NCBI GenBank assembly: GCA_016806645.1
Contig: JACSYO010000199.1
Coordinates: forward strand, 310,001 to 374,000
From: Ophiodon elongatus
Lineage: Eukaryota > Chordata > Actinopteri > Perciformes > Hexagrammidae
Direction of reading: 5' to 3'
Length of the DNA stretch: 64,000 bases
Both the position numbers and the translations under genes were made by a program. Shown piece after piece: positions 11,659-24,245 of the stretch. Numbering within the stretch: position 1 is the first letter of the stretch; each line of letters begins with the position of its first letter. Under the pieces are notes generated by a model. The model did no database searches, was not told the DNA's origin, and saw only the letters and a list, made by a program, of their open reading frames with translations.

Positions 11659-14600
11659 GTTGAGATGGCATGTGTGTGCATGCTTGCCTTTGCAGCTGTC
11701 GCGACCCAGCGTCACCATTCTGTGTTCACCCCCCCGACCATCAACCCAACCTTCGAGGATTAGCTGCTGCGCATGCTGGGGACCACATCACGGCCAATCA
11801 CGTATTCATGGAAAAATTAAATTTCTTCGACACACTGGGCTGATTTGCATTCTGACACAGGGCTCTATCTCGCTTCGTGAATTGTCGCTCAAATTGAAAA
11901 AGCAAGTGGAGGACGTTTTTTACAACGGGGCCCGAGCAGAGCAAAATATAGGAATGTGTGTAGTGGGAATAAATAGTTAATGCGTGAATATTTCCAGTCC
12001 ACAGTAGAGTGAAGCAGCCCTGTCTTATTTGATATACCCGTCCCTGTGGCGCGAGGGAAATGTATCTGCATATCAATGCTTTTGTACAACTTTATTAACT
12101 ATTTCAACTTGCAAATAACTATTTCTATGCATCTGGAAACAACAAGGAGGCTACCCTCTCCATTCTCTACTCCACTTTCCATTCCAGTCCTATAATACAG
12201 ATGTTTTCCCAACCCACACTATCATACATGGATTTGATGCAGGTGTTTACTCCCTTTTGGCAACATTAAGGCCATGCGTCCAAACGCCATATCTATTTAA
12301 AGATAATCTGTCTGCCAGAGAGATAAGGAACCGTCATAGCAGTGATGGAGGTGGCACCCTTGGGACTCAAATGTTGTGCAGGTGCCAACGGGCTAATTGA
12401 AGGCACTCGCATAATAAGCTTGTTCCCTCCAAAGTTCCCCATTGCGCTTTGCTCATTTGCCCTCCCTGCTCTTTCACTCTTCCTCGTGGTGATGGCCTAA
12501 ATACACAGCTAATGCTGCTGTGTTTAACAATGCAGACTTGGCATATGGCAGGGTCACAGGTCAGGAAGAAGAGGTGTATGGTGGGAGTTCAAGTGAGGGT
12601 TTGCCGCCACTTCTCATCAAGATGGATCTCACCCCCAAAGTAAGGCTTTCTCATGCCGGAGCGTAAAATCAAACGAGATCGGCTAGAAATGTGGAGATTC
12701 CTCCCACAAAGAAAAGAGATAAAGATAGAAACTAAGAAGCCTTGAAAATGGAGATATTTCTGAGAGATAATCTCCTCTCCGGGACATTTTTAAGAAGTAA
12801 ACCTTTTTATCATCCTTCAATGCCAATTTATCTTTTCTCTACCCAGCAGCAGGCCTGCTCATTTTCTTTTTTGTCCCGACTCCTAAGGTCCAAAACATAC
12901 AAAGTCTGACGTATCATTCGGCTTAAAGGTTTAAAGAACACAGTTGAAACAACAGGGAAACCACCATCAACTCAACACTCTGGTCTTGGTAGCAGGTTTG
13001 ATATTCGCTCCGGTGTAAGACAGCTTCCTAAATGGATCAAATGTCTGAAAGGCACAACAGAGAGGATTGCATTGAACAGACTTATCTGTCTATTAACTTG
13101 TTTGTCTGCAAACCTTGACTCAACAGCCCTGCTGTCATCCTCAAGCTACAATTTATTAATTAGAATGAAAAATCTGTGTAAACATTACACATGGCTGCGC
13201 TCCTCCAAGGTGCACCACTTCTCAAATTTGGTGAGACTGTCCACTGCTCAGTTTAATTAATTCAAGAGACCCTCACAGAGTCCTGTAGCTCACGCTAAGA
13301 TGACAGATTTGCTCGCATAATAATCCACCATGTTCACACACAGGGAGACTTATCTGCACACTTTGCACGGCGACCAACAATCTCCAACCCTTTTTAAAAA
13401 TGCAGCGGGCGTCTTCCATTCATCGCCGATGAGCCACAGCCTAGCTCTATTTAGCTGAAGCAGTGCTAATGAGAATGAGGTCATGGGGATTTTGGAAGCC
13501 ATTGTGACGGATGTGGAGAGAGACACATGCCAGAACCATAACACCCCTTTTCTACAACACACATACTCCCCACCCAGTGTGTCAAAACATGCTGAGTGTT
13601 GGGCTAGTGTCAGCAGCTGACTGGCAAATAAGGGCAGCTTCTTGGCAACTGGTAGCCATGCTAGAGGCCAGTTCTAGTGATGGGATTTATGAGGAAAAGA
13701 GGAAGAAAGAAAGGAAAAAAAGTTCCCTTTATCTTTTTCATTTAACAATGAAAACCCCAGCAGAGCAACCAAACCATTGCAGAGAGAAAGTACGCAAACA
13801 CACTCAATCAAAAGTAGCCTCCAAGAGTACTTTTGATTTAAACCAATTAGACACTGTGTTCTTTTGCTCCTGAAATGCCGGTGACTGAAAGGGGCTGTGA
13901 GAAAGACGAGGTGTAACGGGGGGAATGGGTTTAACAAGACTGTAACACAGCAGGAAAGAATGTCCTCTTTACATGGACCACTGGGATGGGACTAACAGGG
14001 ACAGACAGACGCAGTGACACGGCAACACATACATACAAGCATAGGCATCAAAGAGGAATACAGTGTCATGTTCTATCATCCAGGATACTTCCTGCTCTGA
14101 TGTTACTCTGACTGAGCTGTAATTTACAGTGCAGAGGCCCCTGGTTAACGAAACAAGGTCAAGTCCGAAAGTGAACAAATATCTTACGAGATGATGTCAT
14201 TTAAAAAGCAGCATTGCAGATTTCCTTAGAGAGAGACATACTGCAAAACTCTATGGCTTAGTTAGTTTGAATGGCATCCGACTCAGTACATAATATAGGC
14301 TGTAACTGTAACCTAGAAAGTTATTTTGCAGTCTCGAAGCCAGCGTACAAATGTTAATAATCACATTAGTTCAATAAGCTTTGGACATGCATCATTTCAA
14401 AAAGGCAGTATGATTGATACTTAATAAGTGCCCTCTTTCACTAACCATTCCTTAAACTGACTGGATAAATGTAAATGTACAAAGATTCCAAGCTAAATTT
14501 ACCTAAAATGTACTAGTATTGGATTATGTGTAGGCCAAACAACATCTCGATGTCTGGAACCTATTCTAAATTTGGTCGAAATAATGTCTTGATGACGTTT

Positions 14601-15487
14601 CAATGAAGAGGGTATTTTCAATTTTCAATCAACTGACAAAACAATCCTAACTTATGGTCCACTTTTTCAGGGGCTTTCAACCACATAGCATGGTCTTCTT
14701 TATCATTCATTTATACTATTTCCAAGGTTTTTAATTTTAACAGCTACTGAGCTATAATCTCAAATGAAGACCATGTGATATTGTTGAAAGCACCAGACAT
14801 TTTTGGGAATTAGCTTATTTGGAGGGTCATCATGGCTACCTCCCTTCTGTGAAAGGGTTTTAGCTATGGATGTCCAAATCGTTTTTTTTTCAAAATTGTT
14901 TGAAATTTAGGCCAGTGGTCTTGTAATGTGAATGCTGGAAAAAAAACTGTTGTTCATTGTACATCATACCCTCCAAAAAAAAAAAACATCTAGTGGTTGC
15001 CTGGTCTTGTAAATTCTTCAGTGTGTGTGAGGTTTCCGAGAATGGTTTACAGGTTGCCACATGTGAATCTGTTAAGATCATTTGTGTGTCATACTGTGGA
15101 GCTACAGGTTCCAGTGCATTACAACACAAATACCTCGACATACAGAAACATGACATATATAACAATGACCTCCAATCATCCCACAAAACAACATGACCTT
15201 TAGAGATGTCTCACAGAGAAAGAAAGAAACACCACCCTCCGGAAATCGGCTTGTGTTTTGAGCAACTTTTGGTGCTAAGCTGTTTTTCCGAGGGAAATGA
15301 AAAGAAAAGGATGATAATGAAAAAGGGGATTAACCAGAGAAAGAAAGGAAAGAACCAGTTGGGCCTGTTGTTGAATACACACAATAAATTAAAAAAGGGC
15401 CAACAACCTTTCCTCTGCCAGCCTCTATTGCCCTACTGGAGTGTTGCTCACCTCAGCACGCCAGCTCTGAACCTCCACAGGGTTCTC

Positions 15488-15491
<4 letters not shown>
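11655..15491. other. Presumed SORCS2 intron 1, no gene seen
   Basis: About 3.8 kb with no supported exon. Base composition is unremarkable, and no transposon signature or tandem array was found. The longest open frames (about 160 codons at 11492-11980, 120 codons at 13511-13873) are respectively microsatellite-derived and low-complexity, without domain similarity. Confidence 0.45.

Positions 15492-15562
<71 letters not shown>
15492..15562. repeat. (TG)n microsatellite
   Basis: Perfect TG dinucleotide run of about 71 bp. A second shorter run lies at 15689-15720. Confidence 0.97.
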
Positions 15563-15563
<1 letters not shown>

Positions 15564-15688
15564 TTGGGCAAAAGGGTCTTCCAACTGACATATTTGCATA
15601 CAAACTACCTGTCCAAATACACAGAGGGGAGAAGGGGACAGGAAGGATGGGAGGGAATGATAAAACAGGAAAACATGGCGAGTGAAAA

Positions 15689-15720
15689 TGTGTGTGTGTC
15701 TGTGTGTGTGTGTGTGTGTG
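15689..15720. repeat. (TG)n microsatellite, short
   Basis: TG run of about 32 bp interrupted once by TC. Confidence 0.93.
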
Positions 15721-16245
15721 AGACAGAGAGCGTTGGGAAGGGGTTTGTTTGTCCTCCTCGGGTGCTGAGAGGCTTTTGATTCAAGCAGAGGAGAATCTCA
15801 TTACCTGAGTGATGCACTATCTGTGTTTACATAGAGGATTCGACGCTCCATCATTCCTCCACCTTTCTCTCTCTACCTCTCTTTTTTTCTCAGGTGAAAA
15901 AAAATTTGTTCCAATTGCAATAACAAACAGGTCAGCTCTATCACAGAGGAGGCTAAGGCATCAAATAGCTCTTGTTGTCGCAGGCCGGATGCTTTGGTAG
16001 AATTACTTTGCTAACCAATGACAGCACTTCAGAAGCTGCACTGGCATGAACAAGGAGTGGGACCAGTGGGAGACTACAGATTTTGTATATACCTATGTGT
16101 GTGTCCTTATCCTAGTGCTGGATTTAGTGTTTGGCACAAAGTCAACAAATTGACTCATTAATTTCAGTCAATAACAAATATAATTGTTTTTTTAATGTAA
16201 GTTGATTTAATTTAATTTAAACAGTTTTCACCACCATCGGTGGTC

Positions 16246-17553
16246 TACGTTCCAACCCTCACCTATGGTTACGAACTCTAGGTCGTGACCGAAAGAACGA
16301 GGTCACGGATACAAGCGGCCGAAATGAGTTTCCTCCGTAGGGAGGCCGGGCTCAGCCTTAGAGATAGGTTAAGGAGATGAGTTTCCTCTGTAGGGTGGCC
16401 GGGCTCAGCCTTAGAGATAGGGTAAGGAGATGAGTTTCCTCTGTAGGGTGGCCGGGCTCAGCCTTAGAGATAGGTTAAGGAGATGAGTTTCCTCTGTAGG
16501 GTGGCCGGGCTCAGCCTTAGAGATAGGGTAAGGAGATGAGTTTCCTCTGTAGGGTGGCCGGGCTCAGCCTTAGAGATAGGTTAAGGAGATGAGTTTCCTC
16601 TGTAGGGTGGCCGGGCTCAGCCTTAGAGATAGGTTAAGGAGATGAGTTTCCTCTGTAGGGTGGCCAGGCTCAGCCTTAGAGATAGGGTAAGGAGATGAGT
16701 TTCCTCTGTAGGGTGGCCGGGCTCAGCCTTGGAGATAGGGTAAGGAGATGAGTTTCCTCTGTAGGGTGGCCGGGCTCAGCCTTGGAGATAGGTTAAGGAG
16801 ATGAGTTTCCTCCGTAGGTTGGCCGGGTTCAGCCTTAGAGATAGGGTAAGGAGATGAGTTTCCTCCGTAGGGTGGCCGGGCTCAGCCTTAGAGACAGGGT
16901 AAGGAGATGAGTTTCTTCCGTAGGTTGGCCGGGCTCAGCCTTAGAGACAGGGTAAGGAGATGAGTTTCTTCCGTAGGTTGGCCGGGCTCAGCCTTAGAGA
17001 TAGGGTAAGGAGATGAGTTTCTTCCGTAGGTTGGCCGGGCTCAGCCTTAGAGACAGGGTAAGGAGATGAGTTTCCTCCGTACGGTGGTCGGGCTCAGCCT
17101 TAGAGACAGGGTAAGGAGATGAGTTTCCTCCATAGGGTGGCCGGGCTCAGCCTTAGAGACAGGGTAAGGAGATGAGTTTTCTCCGTAGGGTGGCCGGGCT
17201 CAGCCTTAGAGATAAGATAAGGAGCTCGGACATCAGGAGGGAACTTGGAGTTGAGGCGCTACTCCTTCGTATCGAAAGGAGTCAGCTGAGGTGGTTCGGG
17301 CATTTAATCAGGATGCCTCCTGGACGCCTCCCACTGGAGGTTTTCTGGGCACGCTCAACTGGTAGGAGACCCCGGGGGAAACCCAGAACACGCTGCAGGG
17401 ATTACATACCCTAGCTGGCCTGGGAACGCCTCAGGATCCCCCAGAATGAGTTTGAAAATGTTGCGGGGGAGAGGAAAGTCTGGGTCAGCCTGCTTGGCCT
17501 GCTGCCACCGCGACCCGACCCCGGATAAGAGCAACACAATGGATGGATGGATA
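16246..17553 (+). mobile_element. LINE 3' end with internal tandem expansion
   Basis: The sequence opens with coding for the C-terminal part of a fish LINE ORF2: a T-L-T-Y-G block, then VVTERTRSRIQAAEMSFLRR. It then runs through seventeen tandem copies of a 53-bp segment of that ORF. It resumes with SQLRWFGHLIRMPPGRLP and TGRRPRGKPRTRCRDY, and closes with the usual SLLGLLPPR-DP segment and an ATGGATGGATGGAT tail at 17539-17552. A stop lies in the first block (EL*VV), and 53 is not a multiple of three, so the copy cannot encode a product. The GGAT-type tail suggests an RTE/Rex3-like family, but the clade is not proven. The fragment at 863-1098 has the same style. Confidence 0.85.
16324..17224. 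repeat. 53-bp minisatellite, 17 copies, born inside a LINE ORF
   Basis: The unit starts ATGAGTTTCCTCYGTAGGGT and ends GGTAAGGAG. Its ATG recurs every 53 bp from 16324 to 17172, exactly 17 units (901 bp). The unit equals one stretch of the LINE reading frame (MSFLRRVAGLSLRD...). Beyond the last unit the LINE continues from AAGGAG into CTCGG, so expansion probably started by slippage or unequal exchange at the short AAGGAG repeat. Variant positions (CTCTG or CTCCG or TTCCG; GATAG or GACAG) are clustered: CTCTG units in the left half, CCG and GACAG units in the right half. Confidence 0.97.
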
Positions 17554-17589
17554 AACTGTTTTCAGCCATGCTAGCTGGAGCTAGAAATG

Positions 17590-18010
17590 ACAATCTCGGC
17601 CGTTCAGTCAAATCGTCCTCCACTTTGGTTCAGACTGAATTATCTCTACAACTACAGTGTAGGATGCATTACCATAGCATTTTATACGGATTTCCATGGT
17701 GTCCAGAAAATCAGTCCTAATGTCTTTGGTGATCCCACTGAAATTTCATCGCCATCATATCACAGTTTCAATCAGCCCAAAACTTTATGACTGAATACCT
17801 GCAAAACTAATGACATTTCCATCAGCCTCAGCTGTACTTTGTGTTTAGTGCTCAGTAGCCAATGTAAGCCAACTAACAGATGGGGAACATGGTAATCAGC
17901 ATGTTGTTACTGTGAGCATATCAGCATGCTGACATTAGCATTTGATTCAAAGTATGGCTTCACAGAGCTGCTAGCAGGTCTGTACACTCTTGTTAAATTA
18001 TGTCTGCTGC
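17590..18010 (+). mobile_element. Short interspersed fish repeat, copy A
   Basis: This copy contains AATACCTGCAAAACTAATGA, then CATCAGCCT, CAGCATGCTGACATTAGCAT and CACAGAGCTGCTAGCA. The same ordered blocks occur at 23740-24245. The pattern is that of a very common percomorph non-autonomous repeat with an internal 'gttagcatgctgacattagc' core. No coding capacity. The class (MITE or SINE-like) was not determined. Confidence 0.75.
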
Positions 18011-18111
18011 AGCTACTGTCACATGGCTATTATTTTAGCTGCAACATAAATGAAACACAACCACTGCCATACCACTATAGCATTTCCTAAGCCCCACTTC
18101 TACCCTAGCAT

Positions 18112-18148
18112 TGATGAGTCGGGGAACTCTGAGTTCCCCGACTCATCA
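18112..18148. repeat. Perfect 17-bp inverted repeat, 3-nt loop
   Basis: The left arm TGATGAGTCGGGGAACT (18112-18128) and its exact reverse complement (18132-18148) are separated by CTG. No U-run follows and no element boundary is apparent. In DNA it could extrude as a cruciform; in RNA it would form a stable hairpin. Confidence 0.95.
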
Positions 18149-18296
18149 TGCACAAATTGGGGAGTGACAAGCTCAGACCCAGGACAAAACTTGCAGTAAT
18201 TGACATCCAGTTTATATGGCAGGAAACTAAAAGAAATGCAAACAGAATTGGCTATTATGAACTTAACTATACATAACCTTTATGAACTCAGATGTT

Positions 18297-18300
<4 letters not shown>

Positions 18301-18338
<38 letters not shown>
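18301..18338. repeat. (TA)n microsatellite
   Basis: Perfect TA run of 38 bp. Confidence 0.97.
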
Positions 18339-18343
<5 letters not shown>

Positions 18344-20084
18344 CAAGGATTACTAAGACTAGGACTAGCATATCAAGTAACAGTGTCTTTAAGTTGTTTA
18401 TTACAAATGGATGTGTCCTCTATGTCCTCCGGAATGTGAATGATCGTAAAAAAAACACAAAAGTGGGGTTATAAAACATTGTAGGGTCGGCCGTAACAGT
18501 TCGAGTGCCATGGTTGACCCAAAGTCCTATCTTGAGTTTGTCCAGGCATGTGGTAAATTGTGAGCCTAACCACTTTGTAACCCTTGGGACGTGAGAGCAG
18601 TTCCTGAAAGAAGTTCATTAGTTCAGATTGTGTCAAAAACATTTCAGTTTTATGATCTCTCGGTGGATGTCCGCTACATTACTAACCTGCATATTGACGT
18701 TTTGTCTCTCTCCCTTTACCCTGCAGAAGACCAAAATCACCTGACGCCACTGTTGTAACAAGCAGCACTCCAAACAATAATTTAATTTGTCACCGCTTTG
18801 CATCTCTATTCTCGCTCACAGGCACACGTCTACTTTCAATCAAGCAAAAGTAAACCACATTGAGAGGGCAGGAGACACAGAGGGAGCCAAAGAGAGAGGG
18901 AGAGAGAGGTGGAGGCAGCAAACAGTCTCAGAGCCCAGCAGCGTACGTTACATTGATGCCAGCTTCAGATCACAGCGCACGGACTTGTCTTTTTCATGTA
19001 AAACAACCGCTGTTTTTGACAGCACGTTTGTTAAAAACCTAAACAGGAGTTCAGGTTGTCGTAGAGTTATTGTTTTTTCTTTCATTTTCCTTTTCTTTCC
19101 TCCCAATACACTTCAATGCTGCCACCTCTCTCCTCACTCTGGTGCTCTAATTGCTATCAACGTGAGTCACAAACATTAAGCCCTTTTTTTCCAGGGAGAA
19201 GAATTATTACTGGCAAGCTTCACGTCCATCAACACATGCTAATTTCCATTTTACTGCTTCCAGTTGCCTTGTGTGTGTAGGTGTGTGTGAGGTTGGCACT
19301 GCGACCAAGCACATCATTCCTGCTAGAACTTGGGTAGCAGAGCTGCCTTTGAACTGCACACAGGGCTTACTTTGAGTCTGGGTTTGTGCTCCAAGACAAA
19401 CTTCACCCAACCGGAAATAACTACAGCTTTTAATACAACGGGTTGTCTAAATAACTGAAAGGTTCTCTTCAGCACAATGCTCAAATGGATTTGCCTACTG
19501 TAGCTACTTCACAATGGTAAAAAGACAAAAGCTTCCAAGAGAAAAAAGTCATATTATAAGAAAGAATGATGTTTTGGACAAAGGCGGTCAAACGGGAAAG
19601 ACACCGGTATTGGTTCATGGTCTCTTGAAGGAATAAGAAATTATGAAAATGATGAATATGGTAAATGGTCATGGTTAACAGAGCTAATGCTGACTGTCAA
19701 TAAAAAATGGGAAACAAATAAAGGTATACCGAGTCAAAGTCAAACACTTTGTCGACCCATCCAGCCCCCTTAATCACTTCCCAAGTTTTCAGGGAGTATA
19801 ACCATGTTACACTGCTGTATTTGGTCCTGATAGACAAAAGTCCTAATTCACAAGTTCTACAGGAAAATGTAAACATATGTTGTATTAGGCATTGGAACTG
19901 AAAGTAGATGTTGTCATTACACTTCACTACATTTCCCTTCCATGTACATTTTCCAGCACCTGCAAAGCACATATGCACGTATATGGGAATTAAATGAAGC
20001 TCAAGCGGAAGTTCAGTCAGGAGGACACTCTCTACACTCTTTGTCATTCATAATCTCAGTCTCTAATTCTCCCTGCCATTAGTC
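18339..20084. other. Non-coding, nothing recognised
   Basis: No supported exon. The 130-codon plus-strand frame at 18787-19179 and the 116-codon minus-strand frame at 19697-20047 lack recognisable domains and look like chance frames. Confidence 0.4.
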
Positions 20085-20500
20085 CATCAGCTGATTGGGG
20101 GGCGTGCATTTTAAATGAACCAATCAGATTCTGCAGTTTCCTTAAGCCAATCACATTGTTGTTGTAAATCTTTTAAATAGGTTCTCCTCTCTGCTGCTGT
20201 CAGTTGTCATTTCAGCTCTGAAACAGATGCGACCCTCCTCCACCCAGTCACCTCCAATCAGCATCAGACATGCTCCTCATTCATGATCGGGTTACAGCAA
20301 CTTCCTTCTTCACCACCACCACCAGTGTCTGGACTCCAGGGGCATTCTGCCTTATTAGATATCAGCGTCACTACCCCTTGCTTATCCTAATTCAGGATGG
20401 AGTCCAATCGCCAAAGACTTTGCACTATTCAAATGTTCTGTAATTGTAATAAATTATTGTTAAATACAAGCTATACAAGTCTCTCCTGATTGACCTGAGT
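20085..20500 (+). mobile_element. LTR-like or promoter-like repeat module
   Basis: In order on the plus strand: two CCAATCA boxes about 33 bp apart (near 20121 and 20154), a TATA-like TTTTAAATA at about 20170, a pyrimidine-rich initiator-like region, and AATAAATTATTGTTAAATAC at about 20449. CCAAT, TATA and a downstream AATAAA within 400 bp is the layout of an LTR, and the text resembles a repeat I have seen in other fish. TG/CA ends and a target-site duplication were not found, so it could instead be a host promoter fragment. Confidence 0.35.
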
Positions 20501-21896
20501 ATATGTTATGATGTTCTATATAAATAAGCTGTTATGCAACCGCTTTGTGCTTTTACTGTGTATTTTTGTACTTGCCTCAGCCAATCATAACCAAAGACAC
20601 AGACACAAATCTATTTTATACTTGTATCCTGTATTCCTGTTCTGATGCCTGACTTGTGTGGAGGGCTCCATGTTGTTGTTGTGCAATTGGCTTAAGATGG
20701 AAACTGAAAATACCCTGGTCCCTGGTGAGAGGTTGGGTTCAGATGGGGGGTTTTGATAGAAATTGGGGACGGCTTAGCACGGAGCGAAGAAGATCCAATC
20801 TCTAAATGTGTTGCTGTGAAGGTGAAATACTGGAGAAACCCTGCTGGGCTGCATTTCACAACTCTCAGAGGGGCTCCATAGGGAGAGCTTACCCACTGCT
20901 CCTATAGTAGGTGCAGGCAGGCAGGCACACACATATCACACCACCCCCTCACACACATATCATACAGACAAAAGCTTTTCCCCGAGCCAAATACTGCAAG
21001 CCCACACTAACGTTATTGTCAGGTGAAATCTTCTCAACTCCAATCTTCGTAACTTTCATGTTTTATCTTCAGTTAAAGAATCTTTGTTCACACTCAGAAG
21101 TATGACAGAAATTAACAAAACAAATATTATAGAGTTCACCAGAATCTTTGGGAAATTATTGTCTGCATATCATAAATCCACATTCTAAATTTCATGGAAA
21201 TCTGGTGAGTGGTTGCGGTTGGTGGGACGGACCACGGATAGACTAATGTGTGGGCGGGTCGGCTTAGTCTGTTTCAATAACAGGACAAACTAAATATAAG
21301 ATAAATGCAAAATTGCATGATGGTCAGCAAGGATTTCACCTGACAACCTTAATATGACTGGCATATATTAATGCCAGAGTAGGACCTGGGAGCAGTGTGA
21401 GCCGTGACGAGGGGCCTCTCTGAATTCAGATCAGGAGCCAAACCACTGGAAGAGCCCAACAGGATTCCAGTGTGGGTTACCAGGGAAACATGAGCAAGAA
21501 CTTTCAACCATGAAAGCCAAACTGCAGACGACGATGAGGAGAGCACGAGTAACAAGATACATAGGAGAAAATAAAGCCCTATGTTTACAGGGACAAAACT
21601 GGAAAAACAAGGAACGCATGCTGAGTGCATTTTAACAGCGTAAGAAAAGAACGAAAGTTTGGAGAATGTTCAAGCAGATGAGGGGCTTTCTTGTGTGCCA
21701 CAGTCTGCCAACTAGTTGTTTTGACTGTTGCTTGGTAACTAGCCCCGCCCCTCCCCCCCAGCCACATGTCACACACTCAAATATACACACACACAGACAC
21801 ACACACATTTTGCCTTCAAGAGGTTTTACCTTTCCAAGCTAAAAGTGGAAAAAGAATCGGAAAGAAGGTAGTTAGCAATATACCTCCCAACACCTA
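20501..21896. other. Non-coding, nothing recognised
   Basis: No supported exon. Short CA-rich tracts occur at 20925-20960 and 21785-21805. Small minus-strand frames (21349-21776) have no recognisable family. Confidence 0.4.
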
Positions 21897-21903
21897 CACA
21901 CAC

Positions 21904-21957
<54 letters not shown>
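21897..21957. repeat. (CA)n microsatellite
   Basis: About 61 bp of CA with one CG interruption. Confidence 0.96.
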
Positions 21958-21959
<2 letters not shown>

Positions 21960-23240
21960 TCCTCATACACACGGATAGAACAAACAGAGACAACAATCTC
22001 TCAGTCCTGCTGCCAGAAGCCTCGGAACAATCTGTACGACAAACGTGTCTTCGTGCTTTTATTAAGCTGCCTGGCAGCCGGCATTCGTCTGGCACCACGA
22101 GACTCTTAGTTAGACAGTAACAGTTGCACACTGCTCAATGTACCTTCCCAAGGTCTCATTAGCAAGGCAACCATAGCTTCGAAGCGACAAACGCTACCTA
22201 CCGCCAAGTGTCAAAGAGCTGTCCCACGCCAGCACTAAGGCCATACTAAGAGGAAGAACTTCATCATCCACAGTGCTTTTATGTTCCAATGAACTATTGT
22301 TTTCTGAGTCAACTCTGCCAACAGTTCCGACATAAATGTCTTGCTTCACACTCAGACCTATCAGTACTTTACTGTGCCAGGTAGCCTGATTAGATTTCAG
22401 TGATATGGGTTATGGAAGCTGAGACTGACTTTTTGCTTTAAATTGGACAGTTTAACCTGAGTAGATTTGAAATCGATTGTCTTAATGGCTAAAATAACTA
22501 GGATATTTTTTTACTGTCATGAATGTTTGAGTGTCTGAAAAACTAGTTATCTGTCATGAAATACTAAAACTATAACTTTGACCAGACTAATGCCATGAAA
22601 TGCAATGCAGTTAGCAAAGCAATATTTTGGTGCAGTATTCCTTTAACTGGAAATTACACCTGCATTTTTTCTAAAGGCCAATGTCGGCTGGATACGATAT
22701 CTTTCAAGCCTTCATAATGACATTATGGATGGCAGGCATCAATCATCCATGCGAGGAGGCTAAGAGCCATTTGATGTTGCACAAAGACTCAAGTGAGCCT
22801 TGATGAAGAATACACATTTGGGTGGGTGCTACTTCCACCCCCTACTGTGTTGACCCTTTGACTTGATCAATTAAACTCACACCACCACGCAACTTCTAAA
22901 CTGGACTTTTATGATTTCTTCAACAGCCTTTGCAACCTGATGGCCATCCTGGATGTCAAGCATGCTGTAGTAGCACTGTACTATGTGATTTCAAGACAGT
23001 GCTGGATTCATATTAAAAAAGAGAGAGCAAACAAGCCTAATGATTTACAGTCTAGGTTTTTGAGTGTCTCTTTAAGCACGATGAATGAGGACAGACAAGA
23101 TAAATGACGAGAAAGTCTCTCTTCACATGTGCAAACAATTTTCCGCCGCAGAACAACCAGAGGCCAAATTAACTGTCTGTTGGGTATGCGAAGCGTGAAC
23201 AAATGCCTTTCACATTAAGTCAGGACCCTGAAGACCTAGA

Positions 23241-23242
<2 letters not shown>
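21958..23242. other. Non-coding, nothing recognised
   Basis: About 1.3 kb of apparently unique sequence, presumed intronic. No exon, RNA gene or repeat signature was seen. Confidence 0.4.

Positions 23243-23313
<71 letters not shown>
23243..23313. repeat. (GT)n microsatellite
   Basis: Perfect GT run of about 71 bp followed by GCATGCGTGTGTG. Confidence 0.97.
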
Positions 23314-23314
<1 letters not shown>

Positions 23315-23739
23315 ATGCGTGTGTGACTGGAGACACAGAGCACACGGCTCTGTTTTGTTACAGCTTATATATGTGTGTGTACATACCTGCATGAGCCATG
23401 ATCTACCATGCAAATAAAGGACCTTATTATAAAACATTATTGTTCATTCTAAAGACTCAATTAAAATTTAACCACTGCCATGTTTTGATTAGATGTATCC
23501 TGCAGGCAGATTATCCTTTGACCTGATTGGCTAAAACAGTGCTTGCAATCTGAAGGTGGTGTTGGCAAGGTAACCTGAGTGCTTGATAGGAAAGAGGGGA
23601 CGATGAGGGGTTAAAGGTGGTACCACCTGATATTGTCGACAGATAGAAAGCAAAATAATCTGTAAAGAACCGTCAACCCGACAAAGGCGGAGAAAGATGA
23701 GAAGGAGGAATGGTGATGACAAATATATTTCGACTAATG

Positions 23740-24245
23740 ATGTAATGTGTAATATCTCAAAAACTACTGGATGGATTGGCACAACATTTGGAATATGATT
23801 CATTAATTCCCTCACCTTTCATAACTGCACCAGCAGGTTGACTTGTTTGGTTCAAAGTAAGATGTCTTAATAGTAAGTAAATAGATTGCAATGGAATTTG
23901 GGTCAGGCAGTCATGTTCCCCTCAGGATGAATTTGAATAATTTTGGGGATTCCTCATCTTTTCAGATAGCACCATCGTCAGGTCCAAATTTCAGTTTGTC
24001 CAGTACTTTGGTTTATGAGCAAATACCTGCAAAACTAATGATATTCCCATCAGCCTTCACTGCTATCAACTTTGCTAATTGGAATATGTTAGCATGCTTA
24101 ACTAAAGAGTCAAACATAGTGAAAATGATACCTACTTAACATTAACATGTTAACATTGTCATTGTGAGAATGTTAGCATGCTGACATTAGCATTTAGCTC
24201 AAAATCAACATAAATACAGTCTGAGCTAGTATCGCTGAGATATTA
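23740..24245 (+). mobile_element. Short interspersed fish repeat, copy B
   Basis: A second and longer copy of the family at 17590-18010. It begins with an 'aatatctcaaaaactactggatggattgg' type block. It continues through a CAGGTTGAC block, AATACCTGCAAAACTAATGA and CCCATCAGCC, and ends at GTTAGCATGCTGACATTAGC. The first part also contains an internal near-duplicate block. Non-coding and non-autonomous. Confidence 0.75.

Noticed and set aside
11446..11980. 162-codon plus-strand frame and minus-strand partners
   Set aside because: Built on the TG repeat (Val/Cys runs), then random sequence; no domain.
15206..15817. 159-codon and overlapping frames
   Set aside because: Half of the longest frame is microsatellite translation; the remainder has no recognisable family.
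16324..17224. CRISPR-like array
   Set aside because: Units are contiguous with no unique spacers, and lie within a LINE in a vertebrate genome.
18787..19179. 130-codon plus-strand frame
   Set aside because: Low-complexity Arg/Glu-rich segment and random sequence; no splice context, conservation cannot be judged.
19697..20047. 116-codon minus-strand frame
   Set aside because: No domain, no initiation context and no adjacent exon-like signals; probably chance.
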